A stretch of DNA of 64,000 nt from Crossiella equi (GTDB lineage Bacteria; Actinomycetota; Actinomycetes; Mycobacteriales; Pseudonocardiaceae): NCBI RefSeq assembly GCF_017876755.1, contig NZ_JAGIOO010000001.1, positions 868,001 to 932,000 on the forward strand, read 5' to 3'. Below are positions 36,501 to 45,814 of this stretch, in pieces (within the stretch, counting starts at the first letter, position 1; every line of letters begins with the position of its first letter). Below the pieces are notes generated by a model, which ran no database searches, was not told the origin of the DNA, and worked only from the letters and a program-made list of their open reading frames with translations. A program made the position numbers and the translations under genes.

Positions 36501-37874
36501 CTACCCGGCCTGGCCGTAGCGCTGGAGGAACAGCGCCAGGGCCAGGGCGATGCCCGCGATCTCGCCGGGCGCCACGCTCTCGTTGGGGGCGTGGATGAGC
36601 GACTTCGGCTCCTCCACGCCCAACAGGATGATCTCGGCGTCGGGGAAGGTCTCGGCGAGCACCGTGCACAGCGGGATCGACCCGCCCTGCCCCAGCGTGG
36701 TGACCGGGGCGCGGTAGGCCTCCCGCAGCGCCTCGCGGACCGCCAGGTAGGCCGGGCCGCCGGTGGCCGCGTGGAAGGCGGCCCCACCGGCCTGCGTCTG
36801 CACCGTGACGTGCGCACCCCACGGTGCGGCCGCGCGCAGGTGGTCGGCCAGCGCCGCCCCCGCCTGCGCGGGCTCGATCCCCGGCGGGAACCGCAGGTTG
36901 ATCCGGGCGGCCGCCCTGGGCGTGATGGCCGCTGCCGACCCGAGCACCGGCGGGCAGTCGATGCCCAGGACCGTGACCGCCGGGCGGGCCCAGAGCTGGT
37001 CGGCCACCGGGCCCTCCCCCACCAGCTCGACCCCGGGCAGCACCCCCGAGTCGGCGCGGAACCGCTCGGCGGGGTAGGGCTCGCCGGGCCACACCTGGTC
37101 GTGGGCCAGGCCGCGCACCGTGGTGTTGCCCGCGCCGTCCCGCAGCGTCGCCAGGACCGCCACGAGGGCGGCCAACGCGTCCGGCGCCGCGCCCCCGTAC
37201 ATGCCCGAGTGCACCTCGGTGGCCAGGGTCTCCACCGCCACGACCACGTTGACCATGCCGCGCAGGCTCACCGTCAGCGAGGGCTTGCCCACCTCGGCGT
37301 TGCCGGTGTCGCAGACCAGCACCGCGTCGGCGCGGAACAGGTCCGGCTCCTGGCGGATGAGGTCGGCCAGGCCGCCGGTGCCCTGCTCCTCCGAGCCCTC
37401 CACGGCCAGCTTCAGGTGCACCGGCACGTGCTCGCCGAGCGCGCGTAGCGCGGTGAGCGTGGCCACGATGTTGCCCTTGCAGTCCGCGCTGCCCCGGCCG
37501 TACCACCGGCCGCCGACCTCGGTCAGGGCGAAGGGCGGTGTGTGCCAGGCGGTCTCGTCCAGCGGCGGCTGCACGTCGTAGTGGGTGTAGAGCAGCACGG
37601 TCGGCGCACCGGGGTCCGGGCACGGCCTCGACCCGACCACGGCCCGGCTGCCGTCGCTGGTCAGTACCAGCCGGGCGTCGGTGAAGCCGAGCCCGGCGAA
37701 GGCCTCGCACACCCAGTTGGCCGCGTACTCGCACTCCCTGGGCGGGAACTGCCGGGGATCGGCGACCGAGGGCAGGGCGACGAGCTCGGCCAGCTCGGTC
37801 CGCGCGCGCGGCATCAGCCCCGCCACCCTCGCGCGCAGGTCCAGCCCGCCGTGCGGGTTCTCGGTGCTGCTCAC
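36501..37874 (-). CDS. M20 family metallopeptidase (dipeptidase/carnosinase-like)
   Basis: 457-aa di-zinc exopeptidase. Metal ligands and catalytic residues: His and Asp in LLYTHYDVQPP, Asp in WYGRGSADCKGN, catalytic Glu in AVEGSEEQGTGG, Asp in VLVCDTGNAEVG, and His in SLIHAPNESV near the C-terminus, with the lid dimerisation domain between. GTG 37874 overlaps the permease stop (GTGA). Encoded with two amino-acid permeases and an M24 peptidase, so it likely cleaves imported dipeptides. Confidence 0.92.
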   Translation of the reverse strand: MSSTENPHGGLDLRARVAGLMPRARTELAELVALPSVADPRQFPPRECEYAANWVCEAFAGLGFTDARLVLTSDGSRAVVGSRPCPDPGAPTVLLYTHYDVQPPLDETAWHTPPFALTEVGGRWYGRGSADCKGNIVATLTALRALGEHVPVHLKLAVEGSEEQGTGGLADLIRQEPDLFRADAVLVCDTGNAEVGKPSLTVSLRGMVNVVVAVETLATEVHSGMYGGAAPDALAALVAVLATLRDGAGNTTVRGLAHDQVWPGEPYPAERFRADSGVLPGVELVGEGPVADQLWARPAVTVLGIDCPPVLGSAAAITPRAAARINLRFPPGIEPAQAGAALADHLRAAAPWGAHVTVQTQAGGAAFHAATGGPAYLAVREALREAYRAPVTTLGQGGSIPLCTVLAETFPDAEIILLGVEEPKSLIHAPNESVAPGEIAGIALALALFLQRYGQAG

Positions 37875-39313
37875 GTCGACGCCTCCTCCGGCTGTCGCCA
37901 GGACGGTTTGCGGAACCGGTAGAACAGGTAGGGCACGAGCAGGCCGAGGCCGAGGGCGCCGCCGCCGACGATCAGCACGTACAGCCCCGGGTTGCCGCCA
38001 CCGAACTGCGAGGGCGGGACGAACCCGACGAGCAGCGCGGCCAGCGAGGCGGCGAACCCGACACCGCAGAGCCCGGCGAGCATGGGGGCGCGGTAGCCGC
38101 GCGGGTGGTCGGGCTCCTTGCGGCGCAGGCGGACGGCCGCGACGAACATCAGCAGGTACATGATCAGGTAGACCTGGGTGGTGATCACCGAGAAGATCCA
38201 GTAGGCGCTGGAGACGTCCGGGATGAACGCGTACAGCAGTGCGATCACCGTGGTGACCAGGCCCTGCGCCACCAGGATGTTCTGCTGCACACCGTGCTTG
38301 TTGCGCCGCTGGAGCCACGGCGGCAGGTAGCCCTCCTGCCGGGAGATGAGCAGCAGGCCCTTGGACGGCCCGGCGAGCCAGGTCAGCATGCCGCCGAGGG
38401 AGGCGGTCACCAGCATGATGCCCACGACCGGGGTCAGCACCTGCCAGCCGAACTGCGCGAACACCGCGTCGAAGGCCTGCATCACCCCGGCGGTCAGCGA
38501 CAGCTCGTCGGCGGGCACCACCCAGCTGATGGCCAGCGCGGGCAGGATGAAGATCATCAGCACCAGCGCGGTGGCCAGGAACATCGACCGGGGGAACTGC
38601 CTGCCTGGCTCGCGCAGCGAGGACACGTGCACCGCGTTCATCTCCATGCCCGAGTAGGACAGGAAGTTGTTGACGATCAGCACGAGGCTGGCCAGCCCGG
38701 CCCAGGCGGGCAGCAGGTGACCGGTGTCCATCGGCGCTGCGGACGAGTTGCCCTGGCCGAGGAAGACCAGGCCGAGCACCACGAGGAGCACGCCGGGCAG
38801 CAGGGTGCCCACGACCAGGCCGCCGCTGGCGAGTCCGGCCACCCCCTTGGTGCCCCGGGCGGAGATCCACACCCCGGCCCAGTAGGCGATGACGATCACC
38901 GCGGCCGTCCAGAGCCCGCTCCCGGCCAGTGAGGGGTTGATGACGTAGGCCAGCGTGCTCGCGACGTAGGCCAGCAGGCTGGGGTAGTAGAAGATGGTCA
39001 TCGCGAACTGGCACCAGACAGCCAGGAAGCCCGCGGGTCTGGAGATCCCGCGGGCCACCCAGTTGTAGACCCCACCCTGCCAGCCCGAGGCGAGCTCAGC
39101 CGAGACGAGCGAGGTCGGCAGCAGGAACACCAGTGCTGGCAACAGGTACAGGAACACACACGCCAGCCCGTAGACCGCCATGGTCGGTGAGGGCCGCAGG
39201 CTCGCCACCGATCCGGTGGTCATCAATGCCAGTGCCACCCAGGAAATCCATGCGGTCCCGGGGTTCCGGGGCCGTTCGCCCGTTCGGTCCGTTGACTGCG
39301 TCATGCGTCTCAT
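37871..39313 (-). CDS. APC-superfamily amino acid permease (GadC/AdiC-like)
   Basis: 480 aa with 12 predicted helices. ISWVALALMTTGSVASLRPS is the first helix with the unwound Gly/Ser region; FLSYSGMEMNAVHVSSLREP is the conserved helix-6 loop typical of the glutamate:GABA antiporter group. Start is ATG 39313 or ATG 39304. It lies 34 nt after the second permease gene and overlaps the M20 gene. Probably exchanges or imports amino acids released or used by the peptidases here. Confidence 0.9.
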   Translation of the reverse strand: MRRMTQSTDRTGERPRNPGTAWISWVALALMTTGSVASLRPSPTMAVYGLACVFLYLLPALVFLLPTSLVSAELASGWQGGVYNWVARGISRPAGFLAVWCQFAMTIFYYPSLLAYVASTLAYVINPSLAGSGLWTAAVIVIAYWAGVWISARGTKGVAGLASGGLVVGTLLPGVLLVVLGLVFLGQGNSSAAPMDTGHLLPAWAGLASLVLIVNNFLSYSGMEMNAVHVSSLREPGRQFPRSMFLATALVLMIFILPALAISWVVPADELSLTAGVMQAFDAVFAQFGWQVLTPVVGIMLVTASLGGMLTWLAGPSKGLLLISRQEGYLPPWLQRRNKHGVQQNILVAQGLVTTVIALLYAFIPDVSSAYWIFSVITTQVYLIMYLLMFVAAVRLRRKEPDHPRGYRAPMLAGLCGVGFAASLAALLVGFVPPSQFGGGNPGLYVLIVGGGALGLGLLVPYLFYRFRKPSWRQPEEAST

Positions 39314-39347
39314 CCTGGGCCAGGAGCACCTCGTTCCTCCTCGCCCG

Positions 39348-40643
39348 TCACGAGTGAGATCGACGCCGCCGCACGAATGTCCACACCAGATCGAGCACGA
39401 TCGCCAGCCCCAGCACGGCGATCATCGCGACGAAGGTCTCCGGTGCGGACTGGGCCGTGTCGGCCACGAAGGCCACGAGCACCGCGGCGGTCAGCGCGAT
39501 CGCGACCACGAGCACCCACGTCCTGGCCCGGATCTCGGCTCGCAGCCGGAACGCCGCCGCCGCGGTCACCAGGAAGATGGTCAGCGCCACCACGCTGCCC
39601 AGGGACGCGATCGCCGTGAGGTCGACCAGGTTCGCCAGCAGCAGCACGACCGCCACCGAGATGACCAGCCCCCGGGTGCCGCCGACCCGGGCCCGTGCCC
39701 CGAACACCGGCGGGAACGTCCCGGCCCGGGCCAGCTGTGCCGTCGAACCGGTCGCGGCGTAGATGTTGGCGTTGACCGAGGAGGCCGTGGACAGCAGCGC
39801 CGCCACGGCCATCATGGCCACCCCCGCGTCCCCGAGTGCGGGCCGCGCCGCCACCGCGAGCGCGGTCTCACCGTTGGCCACGACCTCGGCCACGGTCAGC
39901 GTGCCGAACACGCCGACCGCGACCAGCACGTAGAGCGCGGTGGTGATGCCCAGGGCCAGGAACATGGCCCTGGGCAGGTTCCGCCGCGGGTTCGGCAGGT
40001 CACCGCCGGTGAAGGTGACGACGGTGAAACCGAGGTAGGCGAAGAAGGTCAGCGCCACGCTCGCCACCACGTCGGAGGCAGGCGGGTAGTGGCTGGGCGC
40101 CAGCAGGCGCGGGTCGAGCTGGAAGACCGTCACCGCGATGAAGGCGCCGAACACGGCCAGCAGCACGAGCACGACCACGGTCTGGAGCCGGTCGATGAAC
40201 CGCGCGCCCGCGATGTTGGCCGCGGCGACCGCGACCACCACCGCGGTGGTGAGCACCCTGGCCCACGCCACCGAACCCCCGAAGAACAGCGCTGAACCGT
40301 AGTTGCCGAACGCGAGTGCCACCATCGAGGTCACGATGAGTGCGGCGAAGTACAGCAACCACGAGGTGATCGCGGTGACGTGCCCCCGGCCGTGGCCCTC
40401 GAGGAGGAAGGTCACGATCCCGCCGGAGGACGGGTAGCGCGCGCCGAGCTTGGCCACCGCGTACCCCTGGGCCGCGGCGACCAGCCCGGCGAGCAGGAAC
40501 GACAGCCACACGGCCGCACCCGCGACCGCGCCCGCCTCCCCCAGCAGCGCGAAGATGCCCGCGCCGACCATCGAACCGACGCCGAGGAAGGCCGCGCCGC
40601 GCACGGTCATCGACGGCTTGTCGCGGTGAGAGTCCTCCGCCAC
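39348..40643 (-). CDS. APC-superfamily amino acid permease
   Basis: 431 aa with 12 predicted helices and the family start motif VGSMVGAGIFALLGEAGAVA. FFAYLGFTVVTFTGGDLPNP is the conserved segment around helix 6. It is unlike the neighbouring permease in sequence, so the operon carries two different transporters rather than a duplication. Nine bases separate it from the M24 peptidase gene upstream. Confidence 0.9.
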   Translation of the reverse strand: MAEDSHRDKPSMTVRGAAFLGVGSMVGAGIFALLGEAGAVAGAAVWLSFLLAGLVAAAQGYAVAKLGARYPSSGGIVTFLLEGHGRGHVTAITSWLLYFAALIVTSMVALAFGNYGSALFFGGSVAWARVLTTAVVVAVAAANIAGARFIDRLQTVVVLVLLAVFGAFIAVTVFQLDPRLLAPSHYPPASDVVASVALTFFAYLGFTVVTFTGGDLPNPRRNLPRAMFLALGITTALYVLVAVGVFGTLTVAEVVANGETALAVAARPALGDAGVAMMAVAALLSTASSVNANIYAATGSTAQLARAGTFPPVFGARARVGGTRGLVISVAVVLLLANLVDLTAIASLGSVVALTIFLVTAAAAFRLRAEIRARTWVLVVAIALTAAVLVAFVADTAQSAPETFVAMIAVLGLAIVLDLVWTFVRRRRSHS

Positions 40644-40652
40644 CGCCGCCCC

Positions 40653-41801
40653 CTACTCGACGACCTGGAGGGCATGGTCGGTGTTGTTGAGCCGCCGGGC
40701 CCCGTCCTCGGTGACGGTCACGATGTCCTCGATCCGCACGCCGAACCGGCCCGGCAGGTACACCCCCGGCTCGATGGAGAAACACATCCCGGGCTCCAGC
40801 GGCTGCCGCTCCCCCGCCACCAGGTACGGCGGCTCGTGCGTGCTCACCCCGATCCCGTGCCCGGTGCGGTGGATGAACCACGGCCCGTACCCGGCGTCAG
40901 TGATCAGCTGCCGCGCCACCCGGTCGATCTCCTCGCAGGCCACGCCCGGGTGCACGGCCTCGAACGCGGCCTGCTGCGCCGCGCGCACCACCTGGTGCAC
41001 GCGCTGGAGCTCCGCACCGGGTGCGCCGACGCAGACCGTCCGGGTGGTGTCGGAGCCGTACCCGTGCAGCAGACCGCCGAAGTCGAGCACCACCGCGTCA
41101 CCGGCCTCGATGACCCGGCTGCCCGCCCCGTGGTGCGGGTCGGCGCCGTTGGGGCCCGAGCCGACGATGGTGAACTCGACCCGCTCGTGGCCGGTTTCCC
41201 GCAGCAGGTCGGCGAGGTCGGCCGCGATGTGGTCCTCGCGGCGCCCGCTGAAGCGCAGGTGCACGATCTCGGCGTAGGCCGCGTCCGCCGCGGCGCCCGC
41301 GGCGGCGAGGCGGGCGAGCTCGCTGGGGTCCTTCACCGCGCGGAGCATCGGCAGGCTCTCCGACAGCCCGTGGTAGGTGTTGCCCGGTTCGGCGCGCTGC
41401 AGCCCGATGAGGTGCCTGGACCAGGTCGAGTCGGAGAGCGCGTACCGGCCGCCGGGCGGCAGCAGCGCGCTGGCCTCCTGGTAGGGGTCGGTGCCGTCGT
41501 CCCAGGTGAGCACCTCGACCACGGTGCTGGGCACGGCCGCCTCGGCATCGGGGCGTTCCAGGGTGGGCACGAGCAGCCGGGGCGGTGCCGACGGGGCGAG
41601 CACGAGCAGGGTGAGCCGCTCGGTGACCGCCGTCGGCTCGTAGCCGGTCAGCCACACCAGGTCCGGGCCCGGCGCGACGAGCACGCCGTCCAGCCCGGCC
41701 CGGCGCGCGGCGCGGAACGTGCGTGCCATGCGCGCCACGTGGTCGGTGGCCGTGAACGGCTCCGGCGCTCCGAAGAGGAGGGTGTTCTCGCCGGGGATCA
41801 C
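40653..41801 (-). CDS. M24 family Xaa-Pro aminopeptidase-like metallopeptidase
   Basis: 382 aa, creatinase N-terminal domain (about 15-140) and pita-bread catalytic domain. Metal ligands are visible: VVLDFGGLLHGYGSDTTRTV (two Asp), His in HRTGHGIGVSTHEPP, and Glu residues in FSIEPGVYLPG and GVRIEDIV. GTG 41801 overlaps the DUF1269 stop (GTGA). It should cleave N-terminal residues before proline or related dipeptides, in line with the peptide-use operon. Confidence 0.92.
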   Translation of the reverse strand: MIPGENTLLFGAPEPFTATDHVARMARTFRAARRAGLDGVLVAPGPDLVWLTGYEPTAVTERLTLLVLAPSAPPRLLVPTLERPDAEAAVPSTVVEVLTWDDGTDPYQEASALLPPGGRYALSDSTWSRHLIGLQRAEPGNTYHGLSESLPMLRAVKDPSELARLAAAGAAADAAYAEIVHLRFSGRREDHIAADLADLLRETGHERVEFTIVGSGPNGADPHHGAGSRVIEAGDAVVLDFGGLLHGYGSDTTRTVCVGAPGAELQRVHQVVRAAQQAAFEAVHPGVACEEIDRVARQLITDAGYGPWFIHRTGHGIGVSTHEPPYLVAGERQPLEPGMCFSIEPGVYLPGRFGVRIEDIVTVTEDGARRLNNTDHALQVVE

Positions 41802-42298
41802 GAGTGGTGCTCCTCGGGGAACATCTGCCGCAGCGACTCCTCCTGCGCGGGGCTGAGGTTGGTGAACAGCAGCTGCGGGGTGGGCAGGTTCGAGAAGGCC
41901 GCCCGGACCTTGTCCAGCACGGCGTCGGAGGTCAGCAGGAACACCGCCGAGGTACCGGGGACGAGGTCGTCGCGGATCTGGCGGATGAGGTCGTCGTCGA
42001 TGCCCAGGTCGGTCAGCGCGCCGCTGGCCGCCCCCACCGTCGCCCCGACCGCCGCACCGAGCAGTGGAACGAAGAAGATCAGGCCGAACAGCATGCCCCA
42101 GAACGTGCCGGAGAGCGCGCCGCGCCCGGTCAGGCTGCGCAGCTGGCGCAGCTTCGGTTTCCCGCTGTCCGGCGGCCACCACACGACGGCCGCGTCGTGG
42201 ACCGTGATGAGCTGGCTCTTCGCCAGCGACTCGACCTGCCCCGCCGCGCGGTGCGCGCCGTCGGGTGAGTCGAACCGCCAGATCGTCAACGTGGCCAT
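41798..42298 (-). CDS. DUF1269 membrane-associated protein
   Basis: 166 aa, first gene of the peptidase/permease operon. TIWRFDSPDGAHRAAGQVES and KSQLITVHDAAVVWWP open the DUF1269 fold; a glycine-rich double helix (WGMLFGLIFFVPLLGAAVGA, GAASGALTDLGIDDDLIRQI) follows, then LVPGTSAVFLLTSDAV. ATG 42298 has GGAAGGAACC upstream. Function unknown; the family resembles stress-associated membrane proteins. Confidence 0.85.
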   Translation of the reverse strand: MATLTIWRFDSPDGAHRAAGQVESLAKSQLITVHDAAVVWWPPDSGKPKLRQLRSLTGRGALSGTFWGMLFGLIFFVPLLGAAVGATVGAASGALTDLGIDDDLIRQIRDDLVPGTSAVFLLTSDAVLDKVRAAFSNLPTPQLLFTNLSPAQEESLRQMFPEEHHS

Positions 42299-42452
42299 GG
42301 GCCGGTTCCTTCCGCTGGGTTGCCGTCGAGGCCATGGCACTCCCCGGCGGCGGCCGGGCGCTTCACCCGCGGTGGGTGGGCCGCCGGTGCCGCCACGGGC
42401 TCACCCGGTGCGGACGAGGCACTCCGGTGCGGACCCCGCGCAGCATGGCGGC

Positions 42453-42551
42453 ATGTGGCTCGTCGTCGTGGTGCCCGCGGTCCTGCTGGTCGGCCCGCTG
42501 TTGCTGGAGCGGCTGGAACGCCGCGTCATAGGCCGAGGCCAGAGGAGGTGA
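42453..42551 (+). CDS. Candidate 32-aa single-helix membrane peptide
   Basis: MWLVVVVPAVLLVGPLLLER then LERRVIGRGQRR: one hydrophobic helix with a positively charged C-terminus, in the usual shape of a tiny membrane protein. Its stop TGA lies within the ribosome site (AGAGGAGGTGA) of the amidotransferase gene, seven bases before that ATG, so the two would be coupled. No strong ribosome site of its own is seen. Function unknown. Confidence 0.5.
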   Translation: MWLVVVVPAVLLVGPLLLERLERRVIGRGQRR

Positions 42552-42558
42552 GGTCGGC

Positions 42559-43389
42559 ATGTGCCGGTGGATCGCCTACTCCGGTTCGCCCGTGCGGCTG
42601 GAGGAGCTGCTCTACAAACCCGAGAACTCCCTTGTGGTGCAGAGCAGGCACGCCCGGCTCGGCGCGGAGACGACCAACGGGGACGGCTTCGGCGTGGGCT
42701 GGTACGGGGACCTGGCCACGCCGGGGATCTTCCGCAGCGTCCAGCCCGCCTGGCACGACCACAACCTGCGCGAGCTGGCCGGGCAGGCGAAGTCCGGCCG
42801 GGTGTTCGCGCACGTGCGGGCCTCCACCGGCACGGCGGTGCAGGAGACGAACTGCCACCCCTTCCGCCACGGCCGCTGGCTGTGGATGCACAACGGGGCG
42901 ATCGCGGACTTCCCGGTGCTCAAACGGGACCTGGTCCTGGCGGTCGACCCGGGTCTGTACCCGTGGATCGAGGGCTCCACGGACTCGGAGGTGCTGTTCT
43001 ACCTGGCCCTGACCATGGGCCTGCAACAGCATCCGGCAGCCGCACTGGCCCGCGCGGTGCGGTTGGTGGAACGGACCGGGCAGCGGCACGGTGTGCCGCA
43101 CCCGGTCCAGCTCACCGTCGCCACCACCGATGGCGAGACCACCTGGGCCTTCCGCTACGCCAGCACGGGCCGTTCCCGGTCGCTGTTCCACAGCACGGAC
43201 GTCGCCACGCTGCGCCACCAGTACCCGGACAACCCGGTGCTGCACCGGGTTTCCGAGGACGCGCGGCTGGTGGTGTCCGAACCTCTGGGCAGCCTGCACG
43301 GGGCCTGGCGCGAGGTGCCGGAGTCCTCGGTCCTCACCATCCGGGGGGACGTGGCCGAGCTGCACGCCTTCGACCCGGCACGGGGGTGA
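42559..43389 (+). CDS. Class II glutamine amidotransferase (YafJ/EgtC-type)
   Basis: 276-aa Ntn-hydrolase. The Cys nucleophile is residue 2 (MCRWIAYSG); further landmarks are TNGDGFGVGWYGD, FAHVRASTGTAVQETNCHPF, WLWMHNGAI and STDSEVLFYL. Start is fixed by AGGAGGTGA. It hydrolyses a gamma-glutamyl bond or glutamine. EgtC of ergothioneine synthesis is a relative, but no other egt genes are near, so a general gamma-glutamyl amidase role is safer. It ends three bases from the converging glycosyltransferase gene. Confidence 0.9.
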   Translation: MCRWIAYSGSPVRLEELLYKPENSLVVQSRHARLGAETTNGDGFGVGWYGDLATPGIFRSVQPAWHDHNLRELAGQAKSGRVFAHVRASTGTAVQETNCHPFRHGRWLWMHNGAIADFPVLKRDLVLAVDPGLYPWIEGSTDSEVLFYLALTMGLQQHPAAALARAVRLVERTGQRHGVPHPVQLTVATTDGETTWAFRYASTGRSRSLFHSTDVATLRHQYPDNPVLHRVSEDARLVVSEPLGSLHGAWREVPESSVLTIRGDVAELHAFDPARG

Positions 43390-43392
43390 GGC

Positions 43393-44643
43393 TCAGCTCC
43401 GCGCCAGTGCGCGCTCCCGGTTGACCAGCTCCAGCACCTGGTGCGCGGCCACCCCGGCGCCGTCCAGCACCTGCCCCGCCACGGCGGTGGCCCGGGAGCG
43501 GACCGCCGGGGACAGCGCGGCCCGCAGCGCGGCGGTCAGCGACTCCTCGGTGGGCGCGGCCCCGTCGTGCGCGACCCCGGTGCCCAGCTCGGCGACGCGG
43601 CGCGCGAAGTACGGCTGGTCGGCCAGCTGCGGTACGACCACCTGCGCGGCACCGGCCTTCAGCGCGGTGGTCGTGGTGCCCGCGCCGCCGTGGTGCACGA
43701 CCGCGGCCACCCGGGCGAACAGGGCGTGCTGGTTGACCTCGTCGACGAGGAAGCAGTCGTCCTGGTGGTCGACGAGGTCCAGGCCCGCCCAGCCGCGCTT
43801 GAGCACCAGGCGGCGGCCCAGGGCCCGGACCGCGTTGACCGCGGTGCGCGGGAGGTCCTCGCTGGTGTGCATGACCATGCTGCCGAAGCCGACGTAGACC
43901 GGCGGGGTGCCCGCGTCCAGGAAGGCGATGAGGTCGGCGGGCAGCGGGTTCGGGTCGGCCATCAGCCAGGCCCCGGTCTGGCGCACCGGCAGGTCCGAGG
44001 GCTCCTGCCAGGGGTCCAGGACCGGATCGGTGGCCAGCCACGGGGCCGCGCCCATGAGGTAGTCGTTGATGTGCGGGACCGCGGCCAGGCCGGCCGCCAC
44101 GCGGTGGTCGTTGAGCGCGGCCAGGAACAGCGCGTCGGTGGCCTCGCGGAACAGGTCCCAGAGCTGCCGGTTGTCGGTGACCTCCGGCGGGTACGGGTGC
44201 ATCGGGTAGGCCATCGGCGCGTGGTGCGGCGAGGGCACGCTCAGCTTCTGCAGCGCCACGTACTGGGCGGGCACGCCCACCAGCTCGGCCACCGAGCGCG
44301 CCGCCGCGGCCGCGGGCAGCAGACCGGTCACCACGGCCAGATCGGCGTCGGCCACCGCCTCGGGCAGGACCTCGAAGGCGGCCCCGATGATCCGGCGCGC
44401 GTGCCAGGGGATGTCCCTCGGCACACCCGCCTTGTCCTCCTGCGCCGCCTGCGCGGCCAGCTCCCGGGCGGACCAGCCGTACGGTACGAACTCCGCGCCC
44501 ACGCTCTCCACGCGCGCCCGGCAGTCCGGGTCCGGCGGCGCGCACACGCGCACCTCGGCCCCCAGCTCCCGCAGCCGGACCGCGAGCCCGGCCAGCGGCT
44601 CGACATCGCCCCGGGACCCGTACGTCGACAACAGCACTCGCAC
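43393..44643 (-). CDS. GT1 glycosyltransferase, UDP/NDP-sugar dependent (MGT/Gtf type)
   Basis: 416-aa GT-B enzyme. N-terminal acceptor domain begins LLSTYGSRGDVEPLAGLAVR; the donor-binding half has VYVGFGSMVMHTSEDLPR, VLKRGWAGLD and the signature VVHHGGAGTTTTALKAGAAQ followed by VPQLADQPYFARRV. This is the family glycosylating antibiotics, sterols and flavonoids. GTG 44643 sits six bases after GGGGAGA; GTG 44637 is an alternative. No biosynthetic cluster surrounds it, so self-resistance or xenobiotic glycosylation is possible. Confidence 0.92.
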   Translation of the reverse strand: MRVLLSTYGSRGDVEPLAGLAVRLRELGAEVRVCAPPDPDCRARVESVGAEFVPYGWSARELAAQAAQEDKAGVPRDIPWHARRIIGAAFEVLPEAVADADLAVVTGLLPAAAAARSVAELVGVPAQYVALQKLSVPSPHHAPMAYPMHPYPPEVTDNRQLWDLFREATDALFLAALNDHRVAAGLAAVPHINDYLMGAAPWLATDPVLDPWQEPSDLPVRQTGAWLMADPNPLPADLIAFLDAGTPPVYVGFGSMVMHTSEDLPRTAVNAVRALGRRLVLKRGWAGLDLVDHQDDCFLVDEVNQHALFARVAAVVHHGGAGTTTTALKAGAAQVVVPQLADQPYFARRVAELGTGVAHDGAAPTEESLTAALRAALSPAVRSRATAVAGQVLDGAGVAAHQVLELVNRERALARS

Positions 44644-44851
44644 TCGAACTCTCCCCGTTTTCGCTGCTAGATGACCTGCGAGGAGAGAGTGTGCGGCATC
44701 CCCGGGGCCTTGTGGCAAGACCCACCATCGGCTATAAGTTGAGAGTGGGACGGAGCAGGTCGAGTCCCGCCACCCCCTCCTGAGCCTTCCGACGGGTACT
44801 GCGCGCCCGCGCGCGGTGACAGCCTGGTCCTCCCACGGACGAGAGGAACGG

Positions 44852-45814
44852 GTGTGTTGCTGCGAACGGGTTTTGACCGTCGTGCTGCTGGCCACCGCAC
44901 TGCTGCCGGGCACCGCCTCGGGCGAGGCCCGGGGCTGTCCGCCGGTCATCGAGGGCACCGGGCCGAGCCTGCACCCCGAGGGCGTGGCCTGGGACGCCCT
45001 CGGCGGGCGGTTCCTGGTCGGCTCGATCACGCACGGCACGGTGTCGGTGGTGCGCGATGCCAAGGCGGTCACCCTGGTCGACGACCAGCGCCTGGTCACC
45101 ACGATGGGCATCGCCGTGGACCCTTGGCGCGGCCGGGTCTACGCCACCAATGCCGACCTGGGCCGGGGCGACCGCACCAGCCCGGAGACCCGCCTGGAGC
45201 TGGCCGGGCTCGGCGTGTACGACCTGCGCACCGGCCGCGCGATCCAGTACCACGACCTGGGCAAGCTCATCCCGGACAGCCAGAACTTCGCCAACGACGT
45301 GGCCCTGGCCCCGGACGGCACCGCCTACGTGACCGACTCGATCGCGGGCGCGGTGTACGAGGTCAGCCCGGACGGCCAGGCGAGCGTGCTGGTCCGCGAC
45401 CCGCGGCTGGCGGGCGCGCCGGGCGGCTGGGGGCTCAACGGTCTCGTGTTCACCCGGCACGGCCTGGTCGGCGCGCTGTCGGCCAAGACCGCCCTGGTGC
45501 ACATCCCGCTGGCCAACCCGTCGGCCTTCCGCCTGGTCGACCTGGACGCGCCGATCGGCAAGCCGGACGGCCTGCTGGCCCTGCCCGGCGACCGGATCGC
45601 GTTGGTGGACAACACCGCGGCCAACCGCGTGGTGCGGGTGCGCAGCCAGGACGGCTGGCGCAGCGCGGCGGTGACCGCGTCCACGCCGTGGCCGGACAAG
45701 GCCCCGACCACCCTCGCGGCCACCCCCTGCGGTGTGTACGCCCTGGCCGGGCGCTTGGACGTACTGCTGGGCGGTGGCCGCAGCGACGAGTTCGTGCTGC
45801 GGCGGCTCGGTTAG
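44852..45814 (+). CDS. Secreted SMP-30/gluconolactonase-like beta-propeller protein
   Basis: 320 aa with an export signal (ERVLTVVLLATALLPGTASG) and a propeller of SMP-30 type: LHPEGVAWDALGGRFLVGSI, MGIAVDPWRGRVYATNADLG, NFANDVALAPDGTAYVTDSI, GLNGLVFTRHGLVGA, KPDGLLALPGDRIALVDN. The Glu/Asn/Asp metal-ligand positions of the family appear at HPEG, NDVA and PDG. GTG 44852 follows GAGAGGAACG. Function probably lactonase or scaffold; substrate unknown. Its TAG overlaps the end of the antisense pseudogene. Confidence 0.8.
   Translation: MCCCERVLTVVLLATALLPGTASGEARGCPPVIEGTGPSLHPEGVAWDALGGRFLVGSITHGTVSVVRDAKAVTLVDDQRLVTTMGIAVDPWRGRVYATNADLGRGDRTSPETRLELAGLGVYDLRTGRAIQYHDLGKLIPDSQNFANDVALAPDGTAYVTDSIAGAVYEVSPDGQASVLVRDPRLAGAPGGWGLNGLVFTRHGLVGALSAKTALVHIPLANPSAFRLVDLDAPIGKPDGLLALPGDRIALVDNTAANRVVRVRSQDGWRSAAVTASTPWPDKAPTTLAATPCGVYALAGRLDVLLGGGRSDEFVLRRLG

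Noticed and set aside
42559-44643. Ergothioneine or natural-product gene cluster around the amidotransferase and GT1 genes
   Set aside because: No egtA, B, D, E genes and no PKS, NRPS or tailoring genes are adjacent; the two genes converge and look independent.
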